16,668 nucleotides of DNA. Source: DASZZY01 sp036260395 (GTDB lineage: Bacteria; Actinomycetota; UBA4738; CALAEC01). The stretch is taken from positions 1 through 16,668 of the forward strand of contig DASZZY010000041.1 of NCBI GenBank assembly GCA_036260395.1, in the 5' to 3' direction. Shown here piece after piece: positions 6,821 through 14,028 of the stretch (positions are counted from its first letter, which is position 1; every line of letters starts with the position of its first letter). Position numbers and translations under genes: made by a program. The notes below the pieces were generated by a model. That model worked only from the letters and a program-made list of their open reading frames with translations. It ran no database searches and was not told the DNA's origin.

Positions 6821-7774
6821 CTACGCGCGGCGGAGGAGGCCGCGCCTGGCCGGCTCGACGGTCGGCGCGGGGAGGTCGCGGAGGCGGGCGTCGACGAGCT
6901 GGACGAGCGCGTCGAACCGCCGGTCGAAGGCCTGCTCCATGCGCTCGAACACCGCCTCGACGAGGTCGTGGCCGACCGCGGCCTCGACCTGCTCCAGCCG
7001 CGACTCGACCGCGGACAGGTCCGCGGCCAGCCGGGCGGCCGGACGCGACCGGCCACCGGTCTCCAGGCGGGCGCGGAGCTGGGCCACCTCCTCGCGGAGC
7101 CCCTCCACCGGGACCGTGACGGCGTCGGTGACCTCGTCGACGAGGTCGGAGCGGACGGCGGAGCGGACCGCCGTGGCGTCCTCGGCGATCCGGGCCTGCC
7201 CGGCGGCCACCTCGGCCACCGAGGCCCGGACGCCGTCCAGCGACGAGGCGATGCGCTCCTCCCGCTCCACCGCCGACGCGCTCGCCGAGGCGATCTCGGC
7301 GGAAGTGCGGTCGCCCGCCGCCCCGAGGCGGTCCAGCCGCTCGGCGACCGCTCGGTCCCCGTCGACCAGGTCCTCCAGGCGGGCGCGGACGACCGAGGTC
7401 TCCGCGGCCACCGACTCGAGCCGCTCCTCCACGGCGGCCTGGGCACCGGCCACCTCGGACAGGGCCTGGCCCAGCGTCTCGAGGGCCTCGGCGATCTGTC
7501 CCGGAACGTCACGATAGAGCTCGATCTCGCCGCCGAGGCGAGCGGACGCATCGTCCACGCGCTCCCGGATCGCGGTCAGCGTCTGGTGGAGCTCGCCGGC
7601 GAAGCGCCTGAGCACCTCGTGGGTCGACGCGGTCACCGAGCCGGCGACGTGCTCGGTCCACGCCTGGAGCGACGGACGCGGCGGCTCGCCAGGGGGCGGC
7701 CCGGCGGCGCCGGACGCGCCGTTGTCGCGTCCTTCGTCCGCTGCCGGCGGGGGGGTGCGCTCCTGGTCGAGCAT
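6821..7774 (-). CDS. long coiled-coil protein of unknown function
   Basis: This 317-residue protein has no recognisable catalytic domain. Residues 1-38 are proline-, glycine- and acid-rich and probably disordered. Residues about 45-300 show repeated heptad-like spacing of Leu, Val, Ala and Ile with charged residues between, broken by a linker near 239-247 (ETGGRSRPA), so two coiled-coil segments are likely. The tail is basic (RRGLLRRA). There is no signal peptide and no membrane segment, which suggests a cytoplasmic scaffold or filament-like protein. The minus-strand frame is preferred to the long plus-strand frame opposite because only the minus translation gives regular amphipathic helices. 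A TACAAT -10 element lies 14 bases before the ATG. It is upstream of and co-directional with mcl, but the mcl promoter candidate suggests separate control. Confidence 0.7.
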   Translation of the reverse strand: MLDQERTPPPAADEGRDNGASGAAGPPPGEPPRPSLQAWTEHVAGSVTASTHEVLRRFAGELHQTLTAIRERVDDASARLGGEIELYRDVPGQIAEALETLGQALSEVAGAQAAVEERLESVAAETSVVRARLEDLVDGDRAVAERLDRLGAAGDRTSAEIASASASAVEREERIASSLDGVRASVAEVAAGQARIAEDATAVRSAVRSDLVDEVTDAVTVPVEGLREEVAQLRARLETGGRSRPAARLAADLSAVESRLEQVEAAVGHDLVEAVFERMEQAFDRRFDALVQLVDARLRDLPAPTVEPARRGLLRRA

Positions 7775-7788
7775 CGGCTCGACGCCCG

Positions 7789-7794
7789 ATTGTA
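7789..7794 (-). promoter_or_regulatory. -10 element for the coiled-coil gene
   Basis: TACAAT on the minus strand is a near-consensus -10 hexamer. Initiation about 7 bases downstream would leave an 8-nt leader before the ATG at 7774. No convincing -35 is seen. Confidence 0.45.
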
Positions 7795-7812
7795 GTGGCC
7801 GGAGATGGCCCG

Positions 7813-7835
7813 TTTTCGACTTCGGTCTCCGAAAA
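7813..7835. promoter_or_regulatory. inverted repeat between two divergent promoters, possible operator
   Basis: The arms TTTTCG (7813-7818) and CGAAAA (7830-7835) are perfect inverted repeats around 11 bases, and a tighter repeat TTCGG-TCT-CCGAA lies inside (7821-7833). It sits in an AT-rich patch between the -10 of the coiled-coil gene and the -35 of the amidase gene, where a regulator could act on both. I cannot match it to a known operator. Confidence 0.35.
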
Positions 7836-7837
7836 TC

Positions 7838-7866
7838 TTTACGTCCCGGGCGGGCTGAGGCAGAAT
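7838..7866 (+). promoter_or_regulatory. candidate promoter of the amidase gene
   Basis: TTTACG (7838-7843) and CAGAAT (7861-7866) are 17 bases apart, and the expected start point lies only 2-3 bases before the ATG at 7876, so the mRNA would be almost leaderless. Confidence 0.4.
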
Positions 7867-7875
7867 CGGGAACCC

Positions 7876-9402
7876 ATGCCTTCCCCGCTCAAGATCCCGT
7901 TCCGCTCCCTCGCGGCCGTCATCATGGCCGGGCTCGTCCTGGGCATCCTGCCTCCCGTGGTGGCAGCGGCCGCGCCGGAGACGGTCGTCCGGACCGAGGC
8001 GCTCGACCTCCGTCCGCTCGCGCCGGGGGCGGCCGTGACGGAGGCCGGCGCGGTGCGCGCCCCGCGGGCCTCGTGGTCGGAGCCGGCGGTCCGCTGCGCC
8101 CCGATCCGGTTCACGATGGTCGGCGTCGCCTGGCGGCAGTCCGGCGAGGCCCCCGTTCCGGTCCGGCTGTCGTGGGGCTCGGCCGGCGCCCTGGATCGTT
8201 CGGCCCGCGTGGTGGCCGACCCGGACGAGGGGCCCGATCCCGGCTCCCCCGACGACCACGGGCTCCAGGGCACCCCGCCGCTGTGGACGGGGGAGGCCGA
8301 GTGCCTCCGCGTCCGCCTGCGCCTCCCGGCCGGCGAGGCGCTCCGCGACGTCCGGCTCGTGTACATCAACTCCTCGGGGACGGCCTGGGAGCGGTCGGCG
8401 CTGGCCAGCCTCGGCGACGCCCTGGCCCGCGGCTGGCGGGCCCTGTGGGGGATGGCCGCGCCGGCCCCCGCCTCGGCCCTGGCCAAGAAGCCGGCGATCA
8501 TCACGCGATCCGAGTGGGGCGCGGACGAGAGCCTCCGTAATGAGTGGGGCGGCTGCGACGCTCCCGACTACGCGGCCAAGCTCAAGATGGCCTACGTCCA
8601 CCACACCGCCGGGTCGAACTCGTACACGAAGGCCGAGGCCGACGACGTGGTGCGGGGCGTCTACGCGTACCACACGGGGTCGTCGCGCAAGTACTGCGAC
8701 ATCGCCTACAACTTCCTGATCGATCGCTTCGGGCGGATCTACGAGGGGCGGTTCGGCGGCATGGCCCGGCCGGTGATCGGCGCGCACGCGATGGGGTTCA
8801 ACACCGGGAGCACCGGCGTGGCGGCCATGGGGAACTTCACGACCGCCAAGGTCCCGTGGAAGGTCACCAAGGCCTACAAGCAACTGCTGGCGTGGCGGCT
8901 CGACGTGGCCCACCGGAAGCCGAACGGCTCCTCGAAGATGACGTCGGCCGGTGGGTCCAACACGTTCTACGACGCCGGCGAGGTCGTGACTCTCCGGACG
9001 ATCTCCGGGCACCGGGACACCGGCTACACGACGTGCCCCGGGCAGAAGCTGTACGACAAGCTGCCGGCCATCCGGAAGGGCGCCACGAAGATCGGCCTGC
9101 CGAAGATCTACAACCCGCGGCGGAACCCGAAGACGCTGGCCCCCGGCGAGGGCGACATCCGCTTCCGGGCGAAGCTCTCCGGCAAGCTCGACTGGTGGAT
9201 CGAGATCAGCAACGAGGCCGGGAACGTCGTCCGGCGGTTGACCGGGACCGGCAAGAAGATCGACCGCCGGTGGCAGGGGAAGTCCGGCGGCATCCCGGTC
9301 CCGCCCGGTGACTACACCGTCGTGATCGGGGCCGAGAACGCCGGCGGGGCGGCCGCCAGGACGGCCAAGCTCTCGCTGACCGTCGAGCTCGCCCTGCCCT
9401 AG
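7876..9402 (+). CDS. secreted N-acetylmuramoyl-L-alanine amidase (PGRP/Amidase_2) with C-terminal FlgD-like Ig domain
   Basis: This 508-residue protein should cleave the lactyl-amide bond between muramic acid and the stem peptide outside the cell. Residues 1-33 form a signal peptide: basic residues, a hydrophobic core at 11-29 and an AAAA-type cleavage region. A beta-rich domain of unknown role follows (about 38-170), then the PGRP/Amidase_2 domain (about 205-400). The zinc ligands are visible as His242 (VHHTAG), His379 (SGHRD) and Cys387 (TTCPG), with the same 8-residue His-Cys spacing as T7 lysozyme. Residues about 425-505 resemble the FlgD Ig-like domain (WWIEISNEAGNVVRRL, then VPPGDYTVVIGAENAGG). 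The ATG at 7876 is preferred over an upstream GTG at 7795 because it places the signal peptide at the N-terminus. The 3' end overlaps the convergent aminotransferase stop at CTAG. Confidence 0.92.
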   Translation: MPSPLKIPFRSLAAVIMAGLVLGILPPVVAAAAPETVVRTEALDLRPLAPGAAVTEAGAVRAPRASWSEPAVRCAPIRFTMVGVAWRQSGEAPVPVRLSWGSAGALDRSARVVADPDEGPDPGSPDDHGLQGTPPLWTGEAECLRVRLRLPAGEALRDVRLVYINSSGTAWERSALASLGDALARGWRALWGMAAPAPASALAKKPAIITRSEWGADESLRNEWGGCDAPDYAAKLKMAYVHHTAGSNSYTKAEADDVVRGVYAYHTGSSRKYCDIAYNFLIDRFGRIYEGRFGGMARPVIGAHAMGFNTGSTGVAAMGNFTTAKVPWKVTKAYKQLLAWRLDVAHRKPNGSSKMTSAGGSNTFYDAGEVVTLRTISGHRDTGYTTCPGQKLYDKLPAIRKGATKIGLPKIYNPRRNPKTLAPGEGDIRFRAKLSGKLDWWIEISNEAGNVVRRLTGTGKKIDRRWQGKSGGIPVPPGDYTVVIGAENAGGAAARTAKLSLTVELALP

Positions 9403-10754
9403 ACGGCCTCGGGGTCCGGCGGCGCCATCGGCTCGTCGCGCGAGCCCACGGCCACGTCCGTCATCACGTCGAGGCCCTCGGCCAGCTCCTCGTCGCTGAT
9501 GATCAGCGGCATCAGGTGCCGGAGGACGTTCTTGTAGATGCCGCACGATACCGAGACGACGCCGCGCCCGGTGGTGCCGGAGGTGATCCGCGACACCAGC
9601 TCCCGGTTCGGCTCCTTGGTCTCCCGGTCCTTGACGAACTCCACGCCGACCATGGCGCCCAGACCCCGGATCTCGCCGATCTCCGGGAGGTCGCTGGAGA
9701 CCTCCTCCCACCGCGAGCGGATCGTCTTCCCCACGGCCTCCGCCCGCTCGACCAGGCCCTCCTCCTCGATCACGTCGAGGACGGCGTTGGCGGCGGCGCA
9801 GGCGACCGGGTTCCCGACGTAGGTGCCGCCGATCGTCGAGGGACCCGTGGCATCCATCACCTCGGCCCGGCCGACCACCGCGGTGAGCGGGTATCCCGAG
9901 GCGATCGACTTGCCGAGCGTCACCAGGTCGGGCTCCACGCCGAAGTGCTCGGAGGCCAGGAACCGCCCGGTCCGCCCGTAGCCGGTCTGGATCTCGTCGG
10001 CGATGAGCAGGATCCCGTGCCGGCGGAGGATCTCCGCCAGCCCCGGGAGGAAGTCGGGAGAGGGAACGACGAACCCCCCCTCGCCGAGGACCGGCTCGAT
10101 GATGGCGGCCGCGACGTTCGAGGGGTCCACGGAGGTGGTGAACGCCCGCTCGATGGCCTCGAGGGCCAGCGCCCCCGCCCGGTCGGGGTCCGGACTCCGG
10201 TAGGGGTACGCGTACGGAAGGCGGTAGACCTCGGGGGCGAAGGGACCGAAGCCCGTCTTGTACGGGGCGTGCCGGCTCGTGAGCGTCATGGCCAGCAGTG
10301 TCCGGCCGTGAAACGCCCCCTCGAAGCACAGGATCGCCGACCGCCCGGTGGCGGCCCTGGCGATCTTCACCGCGTTCTCCACGGCCTCCGCGCCGGAGTT
10401 GGCCAGGAAGACCTTCCGCTCGCCGCCGCCCGTGGCGCTCACCAGGCGCTCGGCCAGCTCGACGTAGGACTCGTAGGGGATGACCGAGAAGTCGGTGTGG
10501 GAGAACCGCCCGGCGGCCCGCTGGACGGCCTCCACGACCTTCGGGTGGGAGTACCCGACGATGTGGCAGCCGAGCCCCCCGGAGAAGTCGAGGAGCGTGT
10601 TGCCGTCGAGGTCCGTGAAGGCGGCGCCCTCCGCTCGATCGATGATCGTCTCGGTGTGAAGGTCGAGGGCGTCGGCGACGACCGTGGCCTTCCGCTCCAC
10701 CACCGCGCGGGACCTCGGTCCGGGGATCTCGGTGACGATGTCGATCGTGCTCAA
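9399..10754 (-). CDS. gabT: class III aminotransferase, probable 4-aminobutyrate aminotransferase
   Basis: This PLP enzyme of 451 residues belongs to fold type I, class III. The Schiff-base lysine is Lys282 (TLGKSIASGYP), the cofactor-ring Asp is Asp253 (IADEIQTGYG), and a PLP-phosphate Thr is in GGTYVGNP (309-316). NSGAEAVENAVKIAR (119-133) and the segment HAPYKTGFGPFAPEVYR (162-178) are typical of GABA aminotransferases, which transfer the GABA amino group to 2-oxoglutarate to give succinate semialdehyde. No succinate-semialdehyde dehydrogenase lies nearby, and related omega- or diamine aminotransferases cannot be excluded. The start is a TTG, chosen because AAGGAGG lies 6 bases upstream and the upstream in-frame sequence is low-quality. 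The gene converges on the amidase gene with a 4 bp overlap. Confidence 0.9.
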   Translation of the reverse strand: MSTIDIVTEIPGPRSRAVVERKATVVADALDLHTETIIDRAEGAAFTDLDGNTLLDFSGGLGCHIVGYSHPKVVEAVQRAAGRFSHTDFSVIPYESYVELAERLVSATGGGERKVFLANSGAEAVENAVKIARAATGRSAILCFEGAFHGRTLLAMTLTSRHAPYKTGFGPFAPEVYRLPYAYPYRSPDPDRAGALALEAIERAFTTSVDPSNVAAAIIEPVLGEGGFVVPSPDFLPGLAEILRRHGILLIADEIQTGYGRTGRFLASEHFGVEPDLVTLGKSIASGYPLTAVVGRAEVMDATGPSTIGGTYVGNPVACAAANAVLDVIEEEGLVERAEAVGKTIRSRWEEVSSDLPEIGEIRGLGAMVGVEFVKDRETKEPNRELVSRITSGTTGRGVVSVSCGIYKNVLRHLMPLIISDEELAEGLDVMTDVAVGSRDEPMAPPDPEAV

Positions 10755-10760
10755 CGGACT

Positions 10761-10767
10761 CCTCCTT
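10761..10767 (-). promoter_or_regulatory. ribosome-binding site that fixes a TTG start
   Basis: AAGGAGG on the minus strand lies 6 bases before TTG at 10754. It is the strongest Shine-Dalgarno match in the window and is the main reason for choosing this rare start codon for the aminotransferase. Confidence 0.75.
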
Positions 10768-10904
10768 GAGTCGGTCTCCCTTTCCCGCGGGCAGCGAGAG
10801 GGTACAGGACGGGGCCCGGTCCCGCACGAGATCCCCTCCCGGCGGCTAGCGTACGGGGCCGTGAGCGACGGCGACGTCGAGGCGCGCGAGCGGCTGGGGC
10901 TCCG

Positions 10905-11267
10905 ATGAGCGCGTTCGCGTCGGTGGCCGGCGAGCCATTCGCCTACCTCACGACGCGCGGGCGGCGCACGGGGGGCTCGCACACGATCGAGATCTGGTTC
11001 GGCGTCCGAGACGAGACCGTGTACCTCCTCTCGGGAGGTGGGGACCGCTCCGACTGGGTCCGGAACCTCCTGGCGGATCCCGTGGCCACGTTGCGGATCG
11101 GAGAGCTGGATCGGCCGGTGCGGGGGCGGGTGGTCAGGGACGCGGACGAAGAGGCGATCGCCCGCCGCCTGCTCGCCGCCAAGTACCAGCGATGGCGGGA
11201 GGGCCGACCGCTCAGCGGCTGGGCCCGCACGGCCCTCCCGGTGGCGTTGGACCCCGCCGCCCCATGA
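10905..11267 (+). CDS. deazaflavin (F420)-dependent nitroreductase-family protein
   Basis: This 120-residue protein belongs to the DDN/nitroreductase family (split-barrel fold) common in F420-producing actinobacteria, whose members reduce quinones or nitro compounds using F420H2. Family signatures are PFAYLTTRGRRTGGSHTIEIWF (11-32) and LLSGGGDRSDWVRNLLADP (41-59), the latter near the cofactor phosphate site. It is at the short end of the family and has no N-terminal membrane-association helix. The physiological substrate is unknown. No clear ribosome-binding site precedes the ATG. Its TGA stop overlaps the ATG of the DUF488 gene as ATGA, so the two are probably translated together. A heme-binding pyridoxamine-oxidase relative is a less likely alternative. 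Confidence 0.88.
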   Translation: MSAFASVAGEPFAYLTTRGRRTGGSHTIEIWFGVRDETVYLLSGGGDRSDWVRNLLADPVATLRIGELDRPVRGRVVRDADEEAIARRLLAAKYQRWREGRPLSGWARTALPVALDPAAP

Positions 11268-11818
11268 GCGTCACGATCTACACGGTCGGACACGGCGCCC
11301 GTGCCATCGACGAATTCGTGTCGCTCCTGGCGGGCGCCGGGATCCGGCGCCTGGTCGACGTCCGGACGGCGCCCGGCTCTCGGAAGCACCCCCAGTTCGG
11401 GAAGGACGCCCTCGCCGCATCTCTTGGCGACAGCGGCATCTCCTACCGATGGGAGCCCGCGTTCGGCGGCTGGCGGAAGGCCCGGCCGGACTCCCGGCAT
11501 GCCGCCCTTCGCTCCTCGGGGTTCCGGGGCTACGCCGACCACATGGAGACGGAGGAGTTCCGCGAGGCCCGGGGCCGGTTGATCGAGACGTCGACGGAGA
11601 CGCCGACCGCCGTCATGTGCGCCGAGTCGATGTGGTGGCGGTGCCACCGCCGGATGCTGGCCGACGCCCTGGTCGCCGCGGGGTGCGAGGTGCGCCATCT
11701 GATGACCGGCGGACGCGCCGACGCCCACAGGCTCCACCCGGCGGCGCGCATCGAGGGCGACCTGCCCGTGTACGACGTCGAGGTGGAGGAGTCCGGCCAC
11801 GGTCGGCTGGCGGAGTGA
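11264..11818 (+). CDS. DUF488 family protein
   Basis: This 184-residue protein carries the conserved DUF488 features: an N-terminal YTVGHG (6-11), LVDVRTAPGSRKHPQF (30-45) and the C-terminal CAESMWWRCHRRMLADAL block (119-136) with Cys119, Glu121 and Cys127-His128-Arg129. The family is widespread in bacteria, and its biochemical role is not settled to my knowledge. The ATG at 11264 is chosen because it overlaps the upstream stop as ATGA and lies directly before the conserved first strand; upstream codons in frame lie inside the nitroreductase gene. The pairing with an F420-type oxidoreductase suggests a shared transcript rather than a proven common pathway. The stop lies 1 bp from the stop of the convergent helical-protein gene. 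Confidence 0.9.
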   Translation: MSVTIYTVGHGARAIDEFVSLLAGAGIRRLVDVRTAPGSRKHPQFGKDALAASLGDSGISYRWEPAFGGWRKARPDSRHAALRSSGFRGYADHMETEEFREARGRLIETSTETPTAVMCAESMWWRCHRRMLADALVAAGCEVRHLMTGGRADAHRLHPAARIEGDLPVYDVEVEESGHGRLAE

Positions 11819-11819
11819 T

Positions 11820-12200
11820 TCAGCGGCGCAGGGCCCGGTCGGCGTCCTCGAAGGCGTCCAGCGGCGCCATCAGGTCGCCGAGGACCGTGACCAGCGTCTC
11901 GTAGTCCAGCGGCGGGGCGGCGAGCCGCAGCCGCTCGGCGCGCCGGGCGGCCTCGGCCAGGGCCTCGTCACACCGGACCCAGGGCCCCTCGGCCTCGGGC
12001 CCCCGCCAGCCCGGCATGTGGCCCCGCGCCCGGGCCAGCGACTCCTCGAAGGCCAGGAGCGCCTCGGCCAGCGGGCCGGGGTGTCCGCGGGGCGAGGGGA
12101 CGGCCCGGACGAGCGCCTCCTTCCCGCGCTCCACCTCAGCCAGGACGCGCTCGAACGCGGGTCGCGTCCCGGCGGGCCGGCGGGCCATCCATCGAGCCAC
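11820..12200 (-). CDS. small helical protein of unknown function
   Basis: This 126-residue protein is not one I recognise. It looks soluble and mostly alpha-helical, rich in Ala, Arg, Glu and Leu, with a conserved-looking core around HMPGWRGPEAEGPWVRCDEAL (61-81) and an acidic end (LDAFEDADRALRR). There is no signal peptide and no membrane segment. The frame is open much further upstream, but that part is antisense to the lipid kinase gene. The GTG at 12200 is preferred because TAGAAT lies 7 bases before it, a leaderless promoter, and the codon pattern turns poor beyond it; the ATG at 12188 is an alternative. It is divergent from the lipid kinase, sharing a 54 bp intergenic region, and converges on the DUF488 gene with a 1 bp gap. 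Confidence 0.75.
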   Translation of the reverse strand: MARWMARRPAGTRPAFERVLAEVERGKEALVRAVPSPRGHPGPLAEALLAFEESLARARGHMPGWRGPEAEGPWVRCDEALAEAARRAERLRLAAPPLDYETLVTVLGDLMAPLDAFEDADRALRR

Positions 12201-12207
12201 GCGCGAG

Positions 12208-12213
12208 ATTCTA
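12208..12213 (-). promoter_or_regulatory. -10 element of a leaderless promoter (small helical protein)
   Basis: TAGAAT on the minus strand is followed by 7 bases and the GTG at 12200. It supports that start codon and pairs with an identical TAGAAT facing the other way at 12243. Confidence 0.55.
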
Positions 12214-12242
12214 CGGACGGTCGGGACCGCGCGGCCGCCGCC

Positions 12243-12248
12243 TAGAAT
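12243..12248 (+). promoter_or_regulatory. -10 element of a leaderless promoter (lipid kinase)
   Basis: TAGAAT is followed by 6 bases and the ATG at 12255, so the transcript should begin at the start codon. There is no Shine-Dalgarno sequence and no recognisable -35 hexamer. Confidence 0.6.
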
Positions 12249-12254
12249 GGCCCG

Positions 12255-13166
12255 ATGCGCGCCCTGCTGATCGTGAACACCGCGGCGGCCACCGTGACGC
12301 CGCGAGCGGTGTCGGTCATCGAGCACGCCCTGGCCTCGGAGGCCAAGGTGGAGATGACGCTGACGAAGCGCCAGGGGCACGCGAGCTACCTGGCCAAGGG
12401 GGCCGTCCACGAGGGGGTCGACCTGGTCGTCTCGCTCGGGGGCGACGGGACCGTCAACGAGGTCGCCAACGGGCTGGCCGGCAGCCACGTTCCCCTGGGG
12501 ATCATCCCGGGCGGGGGAACGAATGTCATGGCGCGCTCCCTGGGGATCCCGCGGGACCCGATCGACGCCACGGCCTACCTGCTCTCGAACCTGCGGACAC
12601 CACCCCGCCGCGTCGCGCTGGGCCGAGCGGAGGGGCGCCACTTCACGTTCGCCTGCGGCATGGGGCTCGACGGCGCGATCGTCCGCGAGGTCGAACGGCG
12701 GCAGCTCCGCAAGAAGGCCGTGGGGCAGGGGTACTACGTGTGGTCGGGCCTGCGCCTGTTCTTCGGCGGCATCGATCGGCGAAGCCCCTCGGTGATCGTC
12801 CGCTGGGGACCGAACCTCGAGCACCGCCGGGACGGGCTGTTCCTGGCGGTCTGCCAGAAGAACGACCCGTTCACCTACCTCGGGTCCCGACCGATGCGCA
12901 TCTGCCCCGACGTCCGGCTGGAGGGCGGCATCGACTGCCTGGGACTCGACCGCCTGACCACGTCGTTCGTCCTCCGGATCGTCACGGAGATGTTCGGGTC
13001 GGGCCGGCACGTCCGGAACCGGCACGTGCTGTACCTGCGGGACCAGGAGCGCATCGAGATCACCGCAGAGGAGCCGCTCCCCGTCCAGATGGACGGGGAG
13101 TACCTCGGCGAGCGGCGCCGGCTGCTGCTGGAGCTCGTCCCCGACGCCCTGTCGCTGGTCGCCTGA
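12255..13166 (+). CDS. diacylglycerol kinase-like lipid kinase
   Basis: This 303-residue protein belongs to the DAGK_cat/LCB5/YegS family, which phosphorylates diacylglycerol or related lipids with ATP at the inner membrane face. The nucleotide site is seen in LGGDGTVNEVANGL (61-74), and the second glycine-rich loop reads IIPGGGTNVMARSLGIP (83-99). The C-terminal beta-sandwich ends with PVQMDGEYLGE (276-286). The length fits the family. The PGGGTNV form, in place of PGGTAND, is common in the actinobacterial branch as I recall. Its natural substrate cannot be read from sequence. The ATG is supported by a leaderless TAGAAT. A kinase of this type near whiB1 is, from memory, also seen in mycobacteria (Rv3218 region). 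It converges on the phosphodiesterase gene with a 3 bp gap. Confidence 0.92.
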   Translation: MRALLIVNTAAATVTPRAVSVIEHALASEAKVEMTLTKRQGHASYLAKGAVHEGVDLVVSLGGDGTVNEVANGLAGSHVPLGIIPGGGTNVMARSLGIPRDPIDATAYLLSNLRTPPRRVALGRAEGRHFTFACGMGLDGAIVREVERRQLRKKAVGQGYYVWSGLRLFFGGIDRRSPSVIVRWGPNLEHRRDGLFLAVCQKNDPFTYLGSRPMRICPDVRLEGGIDCLGLDRLTTSFVLRIVTEMFGSGRHVRNRHVLYLRDQERIEITAEEPLPVQMDGEYLGERRRLLLELVPDALSLVA

Positions 13167-13169
13167 AGC

Positions 13170-13964
13170 TCAGCGCTGCCCGGCGCCGCCGTCCCGGACG
13201 GCGACCGCCAGCGCCGGCACGTTCGAGGCCACGGCGTCGACGCCCCATCCGAACAGCGTGGCCAGGTCGCCGCGATCGTCGACGGTCCACGTCCCCACGC
13301 GGATGCCCTCCCGGTGAGCCTCCTCCACCAGGGGGTCCCCGGCGGCCAGCAGCGCCGATGACTGCGGCAGGATGAAGTCGTGCCCCCGCTGCCGCGCGTA
13401 CACGAGCGCGGCCCGCGGCTCCATGGCCGCGATCGTCAGGAACCCGGTGGGCAGCTCGGGGGCCACCTCCTTGCACCGCTCGATCGTGATCCAGTTGAAC
13501 GACGAGACCAGCACCGGGCCCCCGAACCCCGAAGCCTCCAGCGTCCGGAGCGTCGCGTTCAGGATCGCCTCGTCCGGCGAGTCGAACGCGGGCTCGCCCG
13601 GGATGTTCTTGATCTCGAGGTCCACGGCGACGCCGGCGTGGCGACCGAGGACGTCCAGGGCCTCGGCCAGCGTCGGCACCTCCTGGCGCGGCCCCCGGCC
13701 GCCCGAGGCGTCGAGCCGCTTGACCTCCGCGAGCGTCAGGGCGTGGACCGGCCCCCGGCCGTCGGTCGTCGACGCCACGTCGGGGTCGTGAAGGACGACC
13801 GGGATCCCGTCCGCCGTGAGCCGAACGTCGAGCTCGACCGCATCCGCCCCGGCGGCCACCGCCGCCTCGAAGGCCGCCACCGTGTTCTCGGGCTCCTGGG
13901 CGGAGGCGCCCCGGTGGGCGACGACCAAACAACCATCGTGGAATTCGCGCGGCGCTATTGTCAC
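13170..13964 (-). CDS. glycerophosphodiester phosphodiesterase
   Basis: This 264-residue TIM-barrel enzyme of the GDPD family should hydrolyse glycerophosphodiesters to glycerol-3-phosphate and an alcohol. The catalytic residues are visible: His17-Arg18 (AHRGA), Glu24 and Asn26 (PENT), Glu44 and Asp46 (ELDV), His59 (VLHDP), Glu117 (DLEIK) and the Trp226-Thr227 strand (GTWTVDD). There is no signal peptide, so it is probably cytoplasmic and would recycle phospholipid head groups, in line with the neighbouring lipid kinase. The GTG at 13964 is chosen because it precedes the first barrel strand by a normal distance and a TATAGT -10 element lies just upstream; the frame continues beyond it as antisense of whiB1. 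It is transcribed divergently from whiB1. Confidence 0.92.
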   Translation of the reverse strand: MTIAPREFHDGCLVVAHRGASAQEPENTVAAFEAAVAAGADAVELDVRLTADGIPVVLHDPDVASTTDGRGPVHALTLAEVKRLDASGGRGPRQEVPTLAEALDVLGRHAGVAVDLEIKNIPGEPAFDSPDEAILNATLRTLEASGFGGPVLVSSFNWITIERCKEVAPELPTGFLTIAAMEPRAALVYARQRGHDFILPQSSALLAAGDPLVEEAHREGIRVGTWTVDDRGDLATLFGWGVDAVASNVPALAVAVRDGGAGQR

Positions 13965-13987
13965 GGCTCGACGGCCGTCACTATACT
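13958..13987 (+). promoter_or_regulatory. candidate promoter of whiB1, with a symmetric -10 usable on both strands
   Basis: TTGTCA (13958-13963) and TATACT (13982-13987) are 18 bases apart, the best sigma-70-like match in the window, with a predicted start near 13994 and a leader of about 87 nt. The core ACTATACT (13980-13987) also reads as TATAGT on the minus strand at 13985-13980. That would start the phosphodiesterase transcript near 13973, 9 bases before its GTG. Confidence 0.6.
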
Positions 13988-14028
13988 TGCGCCCTCGCGC
14001 GATCACGGCGCGTCTCGAAATCGGACTT

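Noticed and set aside
7633..10827. Very long minus-strand open frame across the amidase and aminotransferase genes
   Set aside because: It is out of frame with gabT and antisense to the amidase, and the translation is low-complexity. Two well-supported genes occupy the region.
13963..13978. Short inverted repeat ACGGC-N6-GCCGT near the phosphodiesterase start
   Set aside because: Five-base GC-rich arms are expected often by chance at this base composition, and no regulator motif fits.
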